DNA of 64,000 bases from Sipunculus nudus (GCA_026874595.1 CM049313.1:61988659-62052658), one strand, 5' to 3'; shown: positions 12,684 to 23,504, numbered from the stretch's first letter. Notes: generated from the sequence alone by a model not told the origin. A program made the numbers and translations.

Positions 12684-13883
12684 ACCTCAACCTTCTGCAA
12701 ATATCCAGCAAAATTCGTGCATCACTGTTTGTTAATTCGCATAGAGACAAAGCAAAGAACCACTTATATCTTTGCCAATGACTGGCACCGAAAGATGTTA
12801 ATCTACTTTTATCTGGGAGCGTTTTCAGTTTTCGACAAGACCTGTTTTTTCCAGGTCAATCGACAAAGCTCAGGACATATATTTAATACTGTTGGAATCA
12901 ACTCACCAAAGCCTGTGTTTTCACTTTGGCAGCTTTACGTCGCGTTAGTCATATACTTTCCTCATATTAGATGTAGATGGCTCTTATATGCAACAGTTAT
13001 ATCTGTCGTATTGTTTTCCCCCAGCAATGATGATGTCGTACGCATGTTGTTTATCATAAAAAAGATCTCACTCATACTTCATAGACCCTTTATATGCCTA
13101 TATCCTTTTCGAAAACGTATTTCTTAGTGTGATTTGTTGAATGGCATAGTTTGCCTTGATTTGCTGACTTTTTTTTAGGGGAAGGGGTTTTCTGGAGAAT
13201 TTTAGCACATGTAATCTTTATAATATGTAGAGAACTACATGGAGATAAGTCCTTTTGGAAGCCCAGGTTTAAAATATGCAACATTCATTTCCTACCAGCT
13301 TAGTACAGATATATTTATAGAACTAAGGATTTTCCATGGGTGCATATAGTTATAATTGTTCTAGCGTTTAAACTTCATGTAAATATTATACTGTATTATA
13401 TAAGACCATTATAGGCCTATATTCGGAAACCCATATGTTGATAAACAAACTACGATGTTCACTACAAGGTTCCTCACCTATATCCTTGTAACTCCTTATA
13501 TTGTTCCGTCTTCTCCTTTGTGGTGTACATCATACCTTAAATAATACATATTGTTAGCGTGTATCTCTTTCCATCTTTCTTTGTACATGAAGTCCGATAT
13601 ATTCCCTACGCAGGTGAAGTTATATACATATGGCGGCTCAGTTGTAACTTGCGTGGAACATATAACCATATACTGAATCAGTTCAGTGTTTGCTTCATAA
13701 GGTGCACAAAAAAAAGATGTTTGTGAAGCATGGGACCGAAGTGTCACGGGTAGTTTGTTACATTGTAGATCGTAAGGCCATGTAAAAAATATTGCTCTGC
13801 TGATTCGCCGCTGCAAATTTTCGTGCACCATTTTTTTTTTACAAATGAAGACCAGGTCCTTGATAATTTTTTTCTAATTTGTT
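12684..13883. other. Non-coding stretch; two uncertain open frames
   Basis: A 136-codon plus-strand frame at 12717-13127 begins with GTG and has no recognisable domain. A 111-codon minus-strand frame at 13496-13831 begins with ATG and has fairly protein-like composition, with several Cys and Trp. No splice signals or family resemblance support it. Neither is called as a gene. Confidence 0.4.
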
Positions 13884-14052
13884 CCGTGGTACTAATTACC
13901 CAAAGGAGTTCTATATCGTGTATATGATCGGCACAAAATTAAATCCACTTTCCTTATATGAGAGAACTCCTTTTGCCGTGACACACATTACCCGAAGGAG
14001 TTCTTAAAAGTAAGGAAAGTGGATTAAATTTTGTGTTGATCATATACACGAT
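13884..14052. mobile_element. Long hairpin / foldback element
   Basis: Inverted arms of 58 bp (13915-13972 and 13995-14052) share ATCGTGTATATGATC at the outer ends and AATCCACTTTCCTTA in the middle, with about 85-90% identity around a 22-nt loop. A segment reading ATTACCC(A/G)AAGGAGTTCT occurs as a direct repeat just outside the left arm and again across the loop and right arm. This combination of direct and inverted copies suggests a small foldback element or replication-linked template switching. No target duplication is clear. Confidence 0.7.
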
Positions 14053-14756
14053 TTCAATGATGGCGGGCATTGTTTTAGGCAAGCAGACAAAATTCTACGT
14101 GTTGTGTCTCGACTAGTATAAAATACAGTTCCGCCAGCTCGCACTATATTTTTGTTCCCAGAGGACCGTTGAACAATAATTTTGTGTGTGGCCTCAATCA
14201 AATTGAGAAAGAAACTGATAAAATCAACCTGTTGCATAGAACATTCAAGGTCAACACAGTTTGTCATTAGTCAGCTGAATCGAAAAATCTTGAAAAGCCT
14301 AAACATTCCGGAGCTATTAATGTGTACATGTTTAACAAAACTGCCTTTTTAAATGAACCTGAAGGCCACCATTTATACCAGATGTATAAAGTCACTATGA
14401 TTTTTAACCTTAACCCCTAATACCTTTCAGGCTACCTTATTGTTCCCTGATATTTGTTTGTCGAACTTTTGTGAAACAGAGTTTTTAATATAAGGTTCAT
14501 AAAGGACATGATACAACCTACACTTTGTTATTATTGTAAAATTTAAAAGATGACTGTGGCTACAGATGCGTCGGCGTAAAGTCAACTTAAGGTACCAGAA
14601 TATATTTAAAGAAAGAATAAAAACTTTAACACAAATATTTACAAATGGTACTGTTCAAGAAACTTAAAAAGCATGTCACTACCAATACTCGCAAGTATAA
14701 ATGTTTCTGATGTCCGAATTAATAGTAAACGGATATTCCAACGATTATCTGATTAT
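14053..14756. other. Non-coding stretch, nothing recognised
   Basis: AT-rich DNA upstream of the solo LTR. A 75-codon minus-strand frame at 14040-14267 has no recognisable domain and overlaps the hairpin end. Confidence 0.45.
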
Positions 14757-15039
14757 CAGCTGTTACAGATGTATCTTTTATTGTGTGCAGCAGTCTTGCA
14801 TGTGTCTGTGTAGCGCTAGCATTGTCCGTTGCCATGGGAGACGCGCGAGCCGGGCCGGCCCACATGATGGGTCTGACGTATAGAAACACAGCGCTCATGC
14901 TAATCTGGAACTTTCTGGGCTGGTCGCGCTCATAGAGCGCGTGATTAGTATTGTTCTTTTGGGTGCATGTGTATTATGTATTGTTGGGTTCCTTGGATTG
15001 TTCGTGAAATAGAAGTTTCTAGGCTTTGGAGGGAGAAGC

Positions 15040-15047
15040 TATAAATT
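15040..15047 (+). promoter_or_regulatory. LTR TATA box (solo LTR)
   Basis: TATAAATT lies at the position equivalent to the TATA motifs of the two other LTRs (20165 and 21042), before a conserved GGG(A/G)CTGT stretch. It probably marks the U3 promoter. Confidence 0.6.
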
Positions 15048-15468
15048 AGGGACTGTGTTTAGAGCCCAAAGAGAGGAGAAAAAAAATATTCCAGCGGACA
15101 TGGAAGAGTGTGAGACAGTTTGTGGACCTTACCGATAATTGCAGCATTTACAGATCTTCTTCGAATTTGTAACGGATTTTATATAGTCTTCAGTTTGCCT
15201 TTCTGATCACTACCATAATTTCACTTTTGGATTAAAACATATTGATTTTGTGATTGAATTGGACTATTATTCTCCTAGAAGATTTATGTGAAAGGTGCAT
15301 CTGGATTATACCTTTTAAAGAACTAGTTGTTGCTGTGATAGTGGTGGTATCCAGGTACTGTACACTTTATTTATTATACTGTGTGATTGTATTGATAAAC
15401 TATTATACTGTTGTTATACTGTGTAATTGTATTGATTTAGTGTATTGTAATGTAAGGATTGTTTTAGG

Positions 15469-15474
15469 AATAAA
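15469..15474 (+). terminator. LTR poly(A) signal (solo LTR)
   Basis: AATAAA in the same position as the AATAAA of the 20756-21558 LTR. It likely marks the R/U5 polyadenylation signal. Confidence 0.6.
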
Positions 15475-15631
15475 TTATAATTATTTGTTAACAAAAACCA
15501 CTGACTTCTTTATTCATTCCCTTAGACATTTCACGCTACCTAGTGTTACAGAATCTGATCTTTATCTCCATAACAAAATGTATGCTCGTCACGACCACGT
15601 GATCTGTTGTTTTTGGGTTTCGTAACACAGC

Positions 15632-18600
15632 CATAACACCTAACAGCCATATAAAGACGCCATGGGTGGTTTATCTTTAAAAAATTATAAATTCATATAA
15701 TTTTGCGTTAAACGGATGTAGCATCTGCAGATATATCCATAGTCCATATTTGTTGGCATACGAAGTTTTGATGTTTTATAATAATAAAATGCGGAATATG
15801 GGACTTTCAATTGAATAAAAGTAAATCAATTTTCTTGATTCAGTTCTTTAACAAAAGTACCAAATAGGCTTTAAGCACATGGCATTACACAAAGGAGTTT
15901 CTACAGAAACGTTTAAACTTTGCTTCTGTGAGGGGCCATTGAACGGCAACAGGAAAGCAGTCTTCTGGTAATCCTTGAACTTCTCTTCCTTCATGGACCT
16001 TAGATAATTGAATCTAACTTGAAGACTCTTTTTTTTGCGTAAAGGGAGCCAGTCATCCAAAGTTCTCGTTACTTAAACAGAATTGGTAGGCCAGAATGTT
16101 TAAACTTAAGTATTGCACAAAAGGCAGCTTTTCCGGCTCCAGTGAGCGAGAAATCAGGTGTGTGCTATTCAGCCAAAAGAGTGTTCGTACTTTTAATCTA
16201 AAGGTTTTATCTAAACGTATCGAGTTACTGTCTGGTCCGATTATAAAGTCATAGTTTTAGTTCACGTTTTAAGATGTGATTTTATTTTGATTTTAATACA
16301 GCTGGCGGGAACAAGAACCATTCGCACTGTGGAGTGTCCTCTTACAACGGCTGCTTGGTGAAATGGTTTTGGTTCATTCGAGAGATAAGTTTTATTTTTA
16401 ATCGGGGGGTAATTTAAGAATGATATAAGTAGAGCGCATACCTCCGTCATTGCATGAAAAACGCCTGGGTCTATTCTGTCTCATATCCACCGCAGGTACG
16501 ATTAGAGGTCTTAAAATACTTGAATACTTGAGGCTTGAAATACATCACTATTGCCTCCAGAAGTAGGGGGAAAAACGGTGTGAAAACTTCAACCTATTCG
16601 CAAATATTGGTCGAAATAACTTCAATAGTTTTTGCATACACATGCAAACAAACCCTCTGACAACCAATTAAACAAATAAGCGAACAAAAAAACAAATAAA
16701 CACGTGTTAAAAATATACTGCTTAATAATATTTTTAAAATGAATTTCATTTATCTTGAAACCAATGTTTTATGCGGGTACTTTTGACATTTTGAAGTTCA
16801 CAGGCTTAACATTAACGGTCTTGCTCTCCTGAAATATCTCAGAGAATCACAAAGCGTCCACATACAATCAACATTTTTCGAAGACTAGTACATTTACAGC
16901 CAATAGAATAAATTTGTGTAAACATTCACGTAATCTTGGTTATATTTGAATTAAATATGTAACATTTTTATATAATTGTTTTTTTTCGGATTTTTTAAAC
17001 ATAAAACACTAATTTCAAATGGTTGTTGTTATACACATTACGACTATACTGATTGAAACGAACGAACGAAGAACAAGCAGGGTGAGATCGTTCGAACAGA
17101 CAATGCAATAAATCTTGATAACGCGAAAATTCTTGTGCTGAAAAGAAATTTGTCAAAATAAGTGTCAATTCTGTGTCAGATGTCCAATTAATCACTTTCT
17201 GGTAAAATGGGGTTACTGTGATGAAACAAAGAAAATTCTATGTGTCTTTGGAGGTATGGGTAGTTTGTCTGAAAAATATCATTTCAAAGAGTATTTTGAT
17301 TATGCATGTCCTCCCTCCAAAAGAGGCAGACATACAGTATTGGTCTGTCGCCGTCGTTTTTGTGAACGCGATATCTTTTGAACCACCTTGTATTTTTTTC
17401 TTAATCTTTTGATTGTTTCTACGATATCTTAAACGAGTTCGAAAACATTGTACTTTTTTAACCACTCAATATATTTTCATAAAATTCCGTAAGCTAATTG
17501 TTTCTTCAAAAATGTGGGACAAGTTCGAAATCGATTCCTCGACCTCTTTGCTCAAGGTCAAATCACCGAAATAGAATTTTCTAGTAAACACTATAAAATT
17601 TGAACAACTCAATATTTTTTAATGAAATTTGAGTCTAGAATTGTTTCCACCAAAACACAATTGAGTTCGAAAAAAAGTGGCCTTGCCCTTAATCATCGAG
17701 CTCAATTCTTCAGAACTCTTAATGAAGGATTTTTATGAACCCCACATCTTTTTAAGTAGTCAATATAAATATGAGGATTGGGGGGATTCATAGAGATGGG
17801 AGTCAAAATCAAACTCATTCTAGTTCTAACATTAAATCTCTCCGTGCAATGACTTAAGTGTTACTCCATCTAAAAGCCCAGCGGTGAAACTTGAAACTTG
17901 CCTTCGATACAGGGAGAGTGTCCAAGTAACCAAAACATGCATAACATAATACATGCTAAAGTAAGCGCTAACGATTAAATCTAAACAGATGCTTTCATTC
18001 ATTGGCCATAACTGCGTTTGTCAAAAAATGAATAAATTCGTGATTTGAGCAGAAGAACCGACTTAGTAATGATAACTGGTCGTCTTATAAAGAAATACTA
18101 CAAGCGGTAACACACTTAACCCTAGACCAAGTTGGTACGCCGATGAGCAGTTTTAATGATTTTAAGTTCTGCTCCTTTTAGAAAGGGTTTACACACACCG
18201 GTATCGTATCCGATGTTTCCTGATGTTACATCGGTTTAAAATCGGGTTAACACCGGCAAACATCGGGAAAGCTCGGTAATATCGGCGCATTTCACCACTG
18301 GCGGTATACCTTTAATTCCAAAATGCGACTTGCGACATCCGCACAAAAAAAAAAAAAAAACATGAGTGGTTTCGATATTGTGGTAGGTCAGTGGTTAAAA
18401 ATACACATGGTTTAATAAGGACACCTCTCTCACTCTTTCTCTTGAGTAGAGACCAAAGGCCCCCGATGAGTAGCGTGTGGGAGGGGGACACACCCAACAC
18501 ATTGATGAAAAAATTTAAAATATGTAGTCATAATTCTGGAAGAATTCTGGGTCAGTTTCTGCAACTTTATACTAACAACCCGATTTGAGCTCCCTGGGTA

Positions 18601-19204
18601 CCGCATACGCATAGCTGTATTACTCATATGTACTGCATACACATAGGATTGCATACGAATATATCGAATGTAAGCTTTATATGCGTTCTATGTTTTTTAA
18701 AGGTACTGATTTCTTTTAATCAAAGTTCTTATAATTTGACACTTATTTTGAAATCACAGTCATATCATCCGAAACGTCGAAGACACAATCGGTGATATCG
18801 TAAATTATTGAAACAACCAACCATAACAGCGGGTTCAGTTCCGTTTTACTGCCTGAACGTTACCTAGTTTACCAAGAGCTGCAGCAATAGTCTATCTACC
18901 AAGCCTGCTGACAAGATGCCAACCGGCCACTGACAACGATTCAGCATGAGTTTAATTATTGCCTACGTATTTCTTAGGCTTTTTGTGCTAATTTAAGCTT
19001 GTACTCATGTCAATAAACATATCAATTCTTTAAATATTTAACAACTAGTAAACAAGAAATTTTATTACATTGTATCTGCAAAAATCTTTGAAACTTCGTT
19101 CGAAAACATTAATGTTAATTAATTGCCATTTGTTATACTTTCAAGACATAGATTTTTCAGACTTATATTAATCACATTTTCCTTATTAATGTTGACTTCG
19201 CATG
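15632..19204. other. Non-coding stretch, nothing recognised
   Basis: About 3.6 kb without a supportable gene. Contains a poly-A run near 18345-18360 and scattered short frames without recognisable domains. Confidence 0.5.
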
Positions 19205-19400
19205 AGCAGCCATCTTAGTTTTAGCTGATTACATTTTTAGATTGTTTACATGACATCATCCAATCAGCATTTGTCAAATGAGGCTGTTTATGCATGCGAC
19301 CAATGACCTTGGCCACCATAAGTGGGTCTGATATATTGTAAACTGTTGTCTGATTTGTCAAATTTTAAATAATTTTGTTTCTTAAATTGGGTTGAAGGTA
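19205..19400 (+). promoter_or_regulatory. Possible old promoter and first exon, copy 1 of a diverged pair
   Basis: This segment resembles 27300-27490 over about 190 bp, sharing a GCTGATT/TTTTAGATT/ACATCATC block and a later CCTCT block. It holds CCAAT motifs (near 19260 and 19301) and a CRE-like TGACATCA. A good splice-donor match, AAG/GTAAGTAT, lies near 19395. The second copy keeps a degraded donor (GAAGGTAGTTAT). A promoter with non-coding first exon is one reading; a decayed repeat family is another. Confidence 0.25.
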
Positions 19401-19883
19401 AGTATTATTTTCCAATAATCCTCTAAGTACACAACCATGTGTTCCTTTGAAATGTTACTGATAAAAATGTTTACAGCAAAATACAGGTGGACATGAATAG
19501 GTGAAACGGACTATAGCCTTTATCGTAACGTAAGTGGAATTAAGGCCTATCTTTTTCTTTTGCCATTTACGGTTACATACAAGTTTTAAACAGAGCTACA
19601 TGAATAGAGTGTATGGTGTTGCTTCTGACACAGGTAAAAACCTTAAAATCTCCACTTAAATTATGAAATTTGAACTAAGATACTGGTAAGCTGTTAATTA
19701 AAAACATGATTTTTTTATAGTAAATACTCGTGGGCTAAATCTAAATGGATGCAATGATATTAATGGAAATTTCTTTATAATTGATAAAAAATTACTAAAA
19801 GCCAATGGGCCCGCTTGGCCGAGTCGGATCTGATATATAAATTATGTACTTCACTGATTTTAGAAATAAGTGTCAACTATCAG

Positions 19884-20233
19884 TGTTACAGGTGCCCTTT
19901 TATTATGTGCAGCGGTCTTACAGATGATTGTTTTATTGTGCACACGGATGTTCCATGTGTTGTTGGCATTTTGTTTGTGTGCCACGCGTAGCTCGTGTTG
20001 TAGGGGCCTCGCCTGGCCGGATGTTTAAGGCTCGGTTAATCCGCATTGGTTGAACCCTAGATAAACAGCGTTCTTTGTTCTGGTATGTTCTTTGAACGTG
20101 TGTACTGTGTTAGATTCTTTAGAATATTCGAGCAATGGAAGGTTCTCGGCTGGAGGTGAAAAGTTATAAATAGGGGGCTGTTAATTTTAGTTCATCACGC
20201 ATACGTGATCTGTTGATATTAGTTTCCGTAACA
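19884..20233 (+). mobile_element. 5' LTR, internally deleted, of a rearranged Gmr1-like element
   Basis: Starts TGTTACAGGTGCCC and ends CCGTAACA, followed directly by a primer-binding-site-like sequence. Compared with the LTR at 20756-21558 it lacks about 440 bp between a GGGGGCTGT/TTTTAG point and the terminal CATACGTGATCTG. R and most of U5 are gone. The U3 parts of the two LTRs are only loosely similar, so they are not a young matched pair. Confidence 0.8.
20165..20172 (+). promoter_or_regulatory. LTR TATA box (5' LTR)
   Basis: TATAAATA followed by GGGGGCTG, matching the other two LTR copies in position. Confidence 0.55.
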
Positions 20234-20239
20234 TAAAAT

Positions 20240-20257
20240 TGTAGGCTCGTCTGGGAA
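20240..20257 (+). other. Primer-binding site, tRNA-Pro-like
   Basis: TGTAGGCTCGTCTGGGAA lies 6 nt after the LTR end. It matches the widely known tRNA-Pro primer-binding pattern at about 14 of 18 positions by eye. This site primes minus-strand cDNA synthesis. The offset and mismatches suggest decay. Confidence 0.6.
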
Positions 20258-20274
20258 GCTTAATAGTTTTGGGA

Positions 20275-20626
20275 ATTAATGATGCTGCTGCTGTGTTGTT
20301 ACAAGAAGGCAATGATGGCATAGATAATCCAATTTGTTATTTCTAAAGAAAGTTTAATGCAAACCAGAAAAACAACTCCACTATTGAAAAAGAATGTTTG
20401 GCTTTGATTTTGGCGTTGCAACATTTTAAAGTTTATGTTACTTCATCAGTCAGGCCTATCATTGTCCTCAGTGATCACAATCCCCTCACGTTCATGAACA
20501 AGTTGAAGTGTAAAAATCAAAGATTGTTGAGATGGAGTTTGGTTCTTACAGGATTATATTCTTGATATCATACACATTAAAGGGAAAGACAATTTACTTG
20601 CTGATTGCTTATCGAGATGTTTATGA
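20275..20626 (+). pseudogene. RNase H domain remnant of Ty3/gypsy pol
   Basis: Translation gives the start of an RNase H domain (NDAAAVLLQEG). The family motifs STIEKECLAL, LSDHNPLTF and LLADCLSR follow, keeping the recognisable catalytic Glu and two Asp. It is broken by an in-frame TAA near 20325 and a frameshift near 20560, then closes at a TGA at 20624-20626. No integrase follows: about 120 bp later come the polypurine tract and LTR. It begins abruptly 18 bp after the primer-binding site, so gag, protease, integrase and RT are missing from this side. Confidence 0.85.
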
Positions 20627-20744
20627 AAAATGTTGTAAACTAGATGTTTATGTAATGTTGTAAATAAGATGATTTTTGAGATGTTGTAAAAATTTAGTGA
20701 TTGTGATCGCAAAAAGAAAGTTTTCCGTGAAAACTTTTTCTTAC

Positions 20745-20755
20745 AGGAGGGGGAG
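20745..20755 (+). other. Polypurine tract
   Basis: AGGAGGGGGAG lies immediately before the TGTTACAG start of the LTR. This is the expected site of plus-strand priming in LTR retrotransposons. Confidence 0.85.
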
Positions 20756-21041
20756 TGTTACAGGTGCCCTTTTTATTGTGTGACACGGGCGTAACACGTG
20801 TTGTGACACCCTCACCGGGCCGTTTGATACATTCTCAGTTTGATCCATACTGGTTGAACTCTCGTTGTCATTTTAGCCTTTGGCTTTCTCGCCTGGTCGT
20901 GAGTCACGTGTGGACCCTGGTATTTAGAGACACACACAGCGATGTTCTTCTAGATGATTCTTGTAACGCGTGTTTACTGTGTTGTTTAAGATCCTTTTGA
21001 CTGTTCGAGAAGTGGAAGCTTCTCGGCTTGAGGTGAAAAGT

Positions 21042-21049
21042 TATATAAG
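21042..21049 (+). promoter_or_regulatory. LTR TATA box
   Basis: TATATAAG followed by GGGGCTGTG, aligned with the TATA motifs of the other two LTRs. Confidence 0.6.
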
Positions 21050-21414
21050 GGGGCTGTGTTTTAGAGCCGAGAGAGAGCAGCAGAGAAGATTTCCAGCGGA
21101 CGCAGAAGCGTGTGTGCCAGTTTCTGGGACCTTATCCGACGAGTGCGGCAATTATAGATTTTCTTCAGACTTTCTCCCGGATATTGTGCATTTGGACTTC
21201 AGTTTACTTTCTGGATTGTTATCAGAGCTTTACACTGGACTGTCATTCTCCGAGAGTATACATTTAAAGAACTTATTGTTGTAACGGTGGTGGTATCCAG
21301 GTACTGTGCACTTGTATATTTTACTGTGTGATTATATTGATTTGTTGTTATACTGCTGTTTTACTGTATAATTGTATTGATTTTGTGTATTGTAATGTTA
21401 GGGTTTTTTTAATG

Positions 21415-21420
21415 AATAAA
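21415..21420 (+). terminator. LTR poly(A) signal
   Basis: AATAAA at the same alignment position as in the solo LTR. Confidence 0.6.
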
Positions 21421-21558
21421 TTATGGTTTTTGTTAACAAAATACCACTGACTTCTTCATTCATTCCCCTAGACATTTCACGCTGCCTAGTATTTATCTCA
21501 TTTACAAAATTTGTGTTCATCATGCATACGTGATCTGTTTAGATTAGGTTCCGGAACA

Positions 21559-21825
21559 CAGGAAATTCCTGGTTTGTATCCTTCATGTGCTATTAGTAGA
21601 ACTATGGCCAAGAAAAACACACATGAGAATAATGGTCCAGATAATAACAGTCTAGGAGTCACTAGTGACTCGTCTAACGACTCGCCCGTACAGGATACAG
21701 CATTTTCAAGGTCAGAACTTATCGCGGAACAGCATAAATACCATGCAATTTCATGTTTGTTTCCCAGGGCAGTTTCTAAAGATGAACTGTCACAGAACCC
21801 AGTTTGTTTCTAAAAATGGAGGCCT
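21559..21825 (+). pseudogene. Pol linker remnant upstream of integrase
   Basis: The translation IPGLYPSCAISRTMAKKN, then SELIAEQHKYHAISCLFPR, resembles the spacer that precedes the zinc-binding domain of integrase in Gmr1-like elements. The frame is continuous from 21565 to 21813, then a stop and frameshift near 21810-21830 separate it from integrase. Gag and protease are absent. Confidence 0.65.
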
Positions 21826-22430
21826 ATGCGTAAATGGCGACCACCTGATGTATGCGCTGATGATGAGAGGGCCATCAAACATCAAATAGTAATGCTCAAA
21901 AGCTATCGCAATGAGATTCTAAGCATGGTACATGAGGCTCCTTTGTCTGGCCATTTAGGTATAAATAAAACTTACCAGAAAGTTAGTACACACTTCTATT
22001 GGCCTAACCTGAGGAAAGATCCTGTACAATATTGTAAATCATGCCATACATGCCAGATGGTAGGCAAGCCCAATCAGAACCCTCTGAGGCCCCACTTAGG
22101 CCTATTCCTTCTTTCGAGGAACCATTCAGTAGGATTATTGTTGATGTGTTGGACCACTGCCCAAAACAAAATCTGTACATGAATACTTGCTGACAATTAT
22201 GTGCGCATCTACCAGGTTCCCTGAGGCAATACCACAGCGCAAATTTAATGCCAAAAGTGTTGTCAAAGCTCTGACCAATTTTTTTTTACAACTTTTGGAC
22301 TACCAAAATCCGTCCAGTCTGTCCCAGGGTCTAATTTAATGTCTGGCTTATTCCAGCAAGTTATGCTTGAGCTAGGTATAAAACAGTACAGCTCTTCGCC
22401 ATACCATCCTGAAAGTCAGGGCGCCCTCGA
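21826..22430 (+). pseudogene. Integrase remnant (HHCC domain plus partial core)
   Basis: An HHCC zinc-binding domain is clear: HEAPLSGHLGINK, then FYWPNLRKD, then CKSCHTCQ. The catalytic core follows with frameshifts. The first Asp lies in an IIVDV context, and TIMCASTRFPEA and YHPESQGALE, with the catalytic Glu, are visible. The second Asp region reads VPGSN instead of the usual DQGSN, so that residue is lost. The sequence stops just after the Glu and joins RT sequence near 22430. The C-terminal integrase domain is deleted. Confidence 0.85.
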
Positions 22431-22432
22431 AG

Positions 22433-22945
22433 AACTCGCCAGCCACGTTCCAACGCCTCATCCATATGGTTGCCAAGGACATTCAGGGCTGCGACGCATA
22501 TATTGATGACCTTATCATGTACAGCGACACCGTGGAGAAACATTTGCAAATTCTTCGCGACCTCTTCGAAAGACTCATTGAAGCACGTCTGACCATCAAC
22601 TTAGTAAAATCTGAGTTTTGTCATGCACAAGTAACATTTTTGGGTCATATTGTAGAGCAGGGTCAGGTAAAACCTGTTGATGCTAAGATAAGTGTTATTT
22701 CTGCATTTCCTAGACCAGAGAACAAAAAGCAAATAATGCGTTTTCTTGGTATGGTTGGATACTACAGGAAGTTTTGTCTAAATTTTTCTGCTGTAGCTTG
22801 ACCTTTGACTAATATGTTAAAGAAGAAACAAAAGTTTGTATGGAATGTTCAGTGTGAAAAGCATTTCAGAATTTGAAAGCAATTCTGCAAAGTTCACCAG
22901 TTTTGGTAGCTCCAGACTTTTCTGTACCTTTTTAATTATAGTTGA
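22433..22945 (+). pseudogene. Reverse transcriptase remnant (C-terminal half)
   Basis: Starts inside RT at the NSPATFQRL motif and continues through the YIDD active site (near 22498-22510). Then come TINLVKSEF, FLGHIVEQG, MRFLGMVGYYRKF and the connection subdomain, ending near APDFSVPF. A stop interrupts at 22799-22801, with further stops and frameshifts from about 22870. Fingers and upstream palm, including the first catalytic Asp, are missing. It ends at about the codon where the RNase H fragment at 20275 begins. Not functional. Confidence 0.85.
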
Positions 22946-23504
22946 TAAATTGATTTAATAATACCCAAGGAAAACGGGCCTGTTGTGTTTTGTTTTTATT
23001 CGTGTGATTCATTAATTATTGTCCTCACAGGGAACACATAAAAATGTAATATTTTCTATGCTCAACATATTTGATTTAAGTTTGCAGTAGGTTTGGAGGG
23101 GATTTTGGCTAAGAAATAAAACTTTAAAACTTTTTGTGGGAATCAATATAAACTTAATAAACAACCATAGCAATAACAAAATGTATTTTATTTAATTTAT
23201 TTCTAAAATGAAAACTCTCCATGAAAATTAGTTTCACATACTCGATTGTGTAAAGAAAAAATATAGACATTTTTTATTTTGTCTTTAATTTGCTTAGGGG
23301 GTCAGGCGCGGATCCAGGATTTTTTGCAGGGAGGGGTCAACGGGTGTTATGCATAAAATTGTCAAAAAAAGGTCGTTGGTTGAGAACAGGGGGGGGGGTC
23401 CGCGTCGGTGAAATTATGGATTCATGTAGGTAAGTCCCGATACAAGAGAAATATCTGCTGAGAGAGGTGACGCGAGTCCTGGGGAATATCTGGGGTAATG
23501 TTCA
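22946..23504. repeat. Non-coding, with a repeat-like GGATCCAGGATTTTT segment and a G tract
   Basis: The stretch around 23305-23400 (GCGCGGATCCAGG, then a run of 10 G at 23389-23398) has the look of a dispersed repeat, but no second copy is clear here. Nothing else recognised. Confidence 0.35.

Larger units (their letters stand above)
14757..15631 (+). mobile_element. Solo LTR of a Ty3/gypsy-type element
   Basis: The LTR spans 14761-15627 (867 bp), starts TGTTACAG and ends CGTAACA. It is flanked by a 4-bp target duplication, CAGC (14757-14760 and 15628-15631). Along its length it aligns with the LTR at 20756-21558. Shared stretches include the TATA region, a CCAGCGGACRY segment downstream of it, the GTGGTGGTATCCAGGTACTG stretch, the AATAAA region and the terminal GTGATCTGTT. 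No internal region is attached, which is what LTR-LTR recombination leaves. The 123-codon frame inside it is not a gene. Confidence 0.85.
20756..21558 (+). mobile_element. Full-length LTR (803 bp) shared by two pol fragments
   Basis: Starts TGTTACAGGTGCCC next to the polypurine tract and ends CCGGAACA. It is 3' LTR to the RNase H fragment and, by position, upstream LTR to the integrase-RT fragment. TATA is at 21042-21049 and AATAAA at 21415-21420. No primer-binding site is recognisable downstream: coding sequence from the middle of pol starts almost at once. No TSD matching the 19884 end was found. Confidence 0.85.

Noticed and set aside
12717-13127. 136-codon plus-strand open frame
   Set aside because: Starts at GTG, no family resemblance, no splice context.
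13496-13831. 111-codon minus-strand frame with Cys-rich, protein-like composition
   Set aside because: Starts at ATG but no homologous family, signal peptide or exon boundary could be recognised. Kept only as a note.
19808-19830. GCTTGGCCGAGTCGG, resembling a tRNA-Leu D arm
   Set aside because: No B box or anticodon arm follows; too short to call.
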